Source: RGIG9115 sp045644665 (GTDB taxonomy: Bacteria; Bacillota; Clostridia; UBA1381). Taken from it: DNA of 64,000 bases. The stretch lies in assembly GCA_045644665.1 (NCBI GenBank), contig JAZRHH010000011.1:1-64000 (forward strand). The letters are read 5' to 3'. Each line of letters starts with the position of its first letter. Position 1 is the first letter of the stretch. The notes under the pieces were generated by a model. It was given only the letters and a program-made list of their open reading frames with translations, was not told where the DNA came from and did no database searches. The position numbers were made by a program, and so were the translations under genes. This document shows, in pieces, positions 61,476 through 64,000 of the stretch.

Positions 61476-63335
61476 TCACTTCCTGTCTGTTTCTTTAAAG
61501 TATATTATAAGAACTGATACATCAGCCGGAGATACGCCGGAGATACGGGATGCCTGTCCAAGTGATTTTGGTCTGATTTTTGAAAGCTTTTGTCTTGCCT
61601 CTATACGAAGTCCGTACACTTTATCATAATCAAAATCGTCAGGTATTTTATGGTCCTCCATTTTCTTGAAGCTCTCTACCTGCATTTGCTGACGTTTTAT
61701 ATATCCATCATATTTTATTCTTATTTCTGCCTGCTCTTTAACGGCATCCGGAAGGTCCGGGCGGTCCAGATCAAGAGGCAGCAGCTTTTCATAATCAAGC
61801 TGAGGTCTTTTAATAAGCTCCGAAAGTTTAACTCCTGTTTTGATAGGTGCAGTCTCATATTTTTCAAGAAGCTCGTTGGCATTTTGGGGTGATACAACTA
61901 CAGTGGAAAGTCTTTCTATCTCCTGGTCCACCATACGCATTTTATTAATAAATGCTGCATATCGCTCATCAGAAATAAGACCTATCTTATAGCCAAGGGG
62001 TGTGAGTCTTTCGTCTGCATTATCCTGACGTAAGAGAAGCCTGTATTCAGACCTTGATGTCATCATTCTGTAGGGCTCATTTGTACCCTTTGTTACAAGG
62101 TCATCAATTAACGTTCCAATATATCCGTCAACTCTTTGAAGTATAAGCGGCTCTTTGTTTTTAAGCTTTAAAGCAGCATTAATTCCCGCAACAAGACCCT
62201 GAGCTGCAGCCTCCTCGTATCCGCTTGTACCATTAAACTGACCTGCACCATAGAGGTTTGGAATCTCTTTAAATTCAAGTGTGGGATAAAGCTGAAGCGG
62301 GTCGCAGCAGTCATATTCTATAGCATATGCAGGTCGCATAATTTCTACATTTTCAAGTCCGTTTATTGTGCGAAGCATTTTAACCTGAACTTCTTCAGGA
62401 AGTCCTGTACTTATACCCTGTGCATAAATTTCATGGGTATCAAGCCCCATAGGCTCCATAAAAAGCTGATGACGGTTTTTGTCCTTAAAACGCATTATTT
62501 TATCTTCTATTGACGGACAATATCTTGCACCTACACCATTTACTTTTCCGCTGTACATTGGCGCTTTATGAATATTTTCACGAATAATATTGTGGGTATC
62601 CTCATTTGTATAAGTGAGGTAGCATGCTGCGCGATTTTGAAGATTTTCGGTAGTTTCAAAAGAAAATGGGACTATTTTTTCGTCTCCCTCTTCTTTTTCC
62701 ATTTTAGAAAAATCAATTGTCTTTGCATGAATACGTGCAGGGGTACCTGTTTTAAAACGTCTTATATCCACACCCATTTCCTTAAGGCAATCGGAAAGCT
62801 CTATAGATGGGAATGTTCCATCGGGACCGCTTTCCTTTTCCCAATCTCCTATAAGCACTCTTCCCTTTAAGTAAGTACCACTTGCAACAATGACTGCCTT
62901 TACACCATAAACCATTCCGGTGTGGGTTGTAACAGATGAAATAACGCCATTTTCCGTATTAATACGTGTTATTTCTGCCTGCTTAATCTGCAGATTGTCC
63001 TGATTTTCAAGACGTTTTTTCATTTCGATATGATAATGCTTTCTGTCAATTTGACAGCGCAAAGAGTGAACAGCCGGACCTTTTCCTCGATTTAGCATTT
63101 TAGACTGAATAAAGGTAGCGTCAGCAACCTTACCCATTTCTCCGCCAAGAGCATCTATTTCACGAACAAGATGTCCCTTCGCTGTGCCGCCTATGCTCGG
63201 GTTGCAAGGTAGATTTCCAACAGCATCAAGGCTGATTGTAAACATAACGGTTTTTGCACCAAGTCTTGCAGCTGCAAGTGCTGCTTCTGCCCCTGCATGT
63301 CCGCCTCCAATTACGGCAATATCAAAGTTTTCCAT
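61476..63335 (-). CDS. mnmG: tRNA uridine-5-carboxymethylaminomethyl modification enzyme MnmG (GidA)
   Basis: A 619-residue FAD enzyme, partner of MnmE for modifying wobble U34. The FAD-binding motif is VIGGGHAGAEAALAAARLGA at the N-terminus. Conserved segments include GNLPCNPSIGGTAKGHLVREIDALGG, GTYLKG, RFKTGTPARI, ARYCPSIEDKI and FNGTSGYEEAAAQGLVAGIN. The C-terminal GidA-associated domain ends PKSLGQASRISGVSPADVSVLI. Length is normal (about 620-630). It lies 4 bases downstream of the DUF624 gene. Confidence 0.97.
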   Translation of the reverse strand: MENFDIAVIGGGHAGAEAALAAARLGAKTVMFTISLDAVGNLPCNPSIGGTAKGHLVREIDALGGEMGKVADATFIQSKMLNRGKGPAVHSLRCQIDRKHYHIEMKKRLENQDNLQIKQAEITRINTENGVISSVTTHTGMVYGVKAVIVASGTYLKGRVLIGDWEKESGPDGTFPSIELSDCLKEMGVDIRRFKTGTPARIHAKTIDFSKMEKEEGDEKIVPFSFETTENLQNRAACYLTYTNEDTHNIIRENIHKAPMYSGKVNGVGARYCPSIEDKIMRFKDKNRHQLFMEPMGLDTHEIYAQGISTGLPEEVQVKMLRTINGLENVEIMRPAYAIEYDCCDPLQLYPTLEFKEIPNLYGAGQFNGTSGYEEAAAQGLVAGINAALKLKNKEPLILQRVDGYIGTLIDDLVTKGTNEPYRMMTSRSEYRLLLRQDNADERLTPLGYKIGLISDERYAAFINKMRMVDQEIERLSTVVVSPQNANELLEKYETAPIKTGVKLSELIKRPQLDYEKLLPLDLDRPDLPDAVKEQAEIRIKYDGYIKRQQMQVESFKKMEDHKIPDDFDYDKVYGLRIEARQKLSKIRPKSLGQASRISGVSPADVSVLIIYFKETDRK

Positions 63336-63339
63336 ATAA

Positions 63340-64000
63340 TTATTCGCCTTTCGATGTATTGTTCATTATTCTTTGTACAGTTCTCGCTGAATAAAATTCT
63401 ATAGGATATCTGATTAATCCATAAACTGCCACTACACTAAAAAATAGAACAAACCCGGGTTGAACATAAAAATAAAATATAATAACAAGCCCTGAAACAA
63501 GAATACTCAAAAGTAAATTAAGCGGCGCTTTTCCAAGTGCAACTAAAAGTGAATTCTTTAACAAATCAATAAATTTACATTCAAAAGTTACCATAATCTG
63601 ATAAATGTGAAAATGCATAAATGTATATACTATAAAAGACATTATACATAAATACATAAGCAGCAGCATTATAAATGAATTTTGGGTTGCGTACATGCTT
63701 CTATACTGTATAATTGCATTGAAAATAAAAAACACGCATACAAAATCAATTACAACAAGTATAATTGACTGTTTAAAGTTTTCTTTAAATTTTTTAAAAA
63801 AGTCAGTCAACACCCAAGAATGTTCTTCTCTTGTAAAACATCTTGTTATATATGCAAATCCGGCAGATGCAGGACCTGAACCCCACAAGCAAAATAGCAG
63901 CATTGTAACAACAGAGCATGCAAGAACAGTCATTACATCAACATTTATTTGAGTAGCTTCTCCGCCCGAAAACAATCCCGTAATAATTCCAGATACATAT
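63340..64000 (-). CDS. DUF624 family membrane protein (5' part outside window)
   Basis: The frame is open through the right edge, so the true start lies outside; in-frame codons before the first TTG (YVSGIITGLFSGGEATQINV) fit the DUF624/YesL N-terminus. About five hydrophobic segments are visible (VLACSVVTMLLFCLWGSG, VVIDFVCVFFIFNAII, LLLMYLCIMSFIVYTFM, LSILVSGLVIIFYFY). Family members often accompany LplBC-type importers, but function is unknown. Here it lies ahead of mnmG by 4 bases. Confidence 0.85.
   Translation of the reverse strand, partial: YVSGIITGLFSGGEATQINVDVMTVLACSVVTMLLFCLWGSGPASAGFAYITRCFTREEHSWVLTDFFKKFKENFKQSIILVVIDFVCVFFIFNAIIQYRSMYATQNSFIMLLLMYLCIMSFIVYTFMHFHIYQIMVTFECKFIDLLKNSLLVALGKAPLNLLLSILVSGLVIIFYFYVQPGFVLFFSVVAVYGLIRYPIEFYSARTVQRIMNNTSKGE

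Overview
The window looks like chromosome from a low-GC, anaerobic, Gram-positive member of the Clostridia, probably a plant-polysaccharide degrader from a gut or similar habitat. The signs are class III ribonucleotide reductase (nrdD/nrdG), NrdR, RNase M5, S-layer-homology (SLH) surface proteins, a YesN/YesM two-component pair, an LplB/LplC-type sugar importer and strong GGAGG ribosome binding sites. SLH-anchored pectin loci of this kind are known from Monoglobus-like bacteria, but the genus is a guess.

Layout. (1) 1-5500, minus strand: an Lrp-family regulator, M20 amidohydrolase, aminotransferase, KDPG aldolase (eda), KDG kinase (kdgK) and a ceramidase-like protein cut by the left edge. (2) 5500-6000: remnant sequence with a small foreign-looking reading frame. 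(3) 6100-8900, minus: a DeoR regulator, cytosolic phosphodiesterase/phosphatase and OPA-type transporter behind a consensus promoter. (4) 9000-12300: an accessory island with a leaderless Cu/Zn superoxide dismutase, a HipB/HipA-like toxin-antitoxin pair flanked by an imperfect direct repeat, a VbhA-like antitoxin followed by a truncated Fic gene, and a 3' remnant of a tRNA-Trp gene. (5) 12360-40941, minus: a closely packed run of 13 genes for use of a complex polysaccharide, probably pectin or rhamnogalacturonan: M20 amidohydrolase, two permeases, sugar-binding lipoprotein, two SGNH esterases, a beta-sandwich surface protein, two parallel beta-helix enzymes, two SLH proteins, a Gfo/Idh/MocA dehydrogenase and a serine hydrolase. 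(6) 41000-47800, plus: YesN/YesM, a DUF4091 protein and a GH3 enzyme. (7) 47800-50560, minus: a sugar isomerase-like protein and an SLH protein with an NlpC/P60-like domain. (8) 50790-64000, minus: housekeeping genes mnmE, nrdR, pepD, rnmV, tgt, a Na/Pi cotransporter, nrdG, nrdD, an exonuclease, mnmG and a DUF624 protein cut by the right edge.

How they work together. The secreted proteins would bind, deacetylate and cleave polymer at the cell surface, with SLH domains holding some of them on the wall. The lipoprotein and LplB/LplC-type permeases would import oligosaccharides, which cytosolic enzymes (GH3, DUF4091, oxidoreductase, isomerase) would process. kdgK and eda are the last two steps of hexuronate breakdown, which fits a pectin diet. 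YesM/YesN probably senses the substrate outside the cell.

Most notable: the yesN promoter and the promoter of the distant SLH/NlpC gene share a 34-bp upstream element (31 of 34 positions), the same 18-bp gap to the -35 box, the same 18-bp -35/-10 spacer and similar core promoter sequence. This marks a candidate YesN operator and regulon. In addition, at least five of the secreted proteins appear to share small accessory modules, and an NrdR-box-like sequence fills the spacer of the nrdD promoter.
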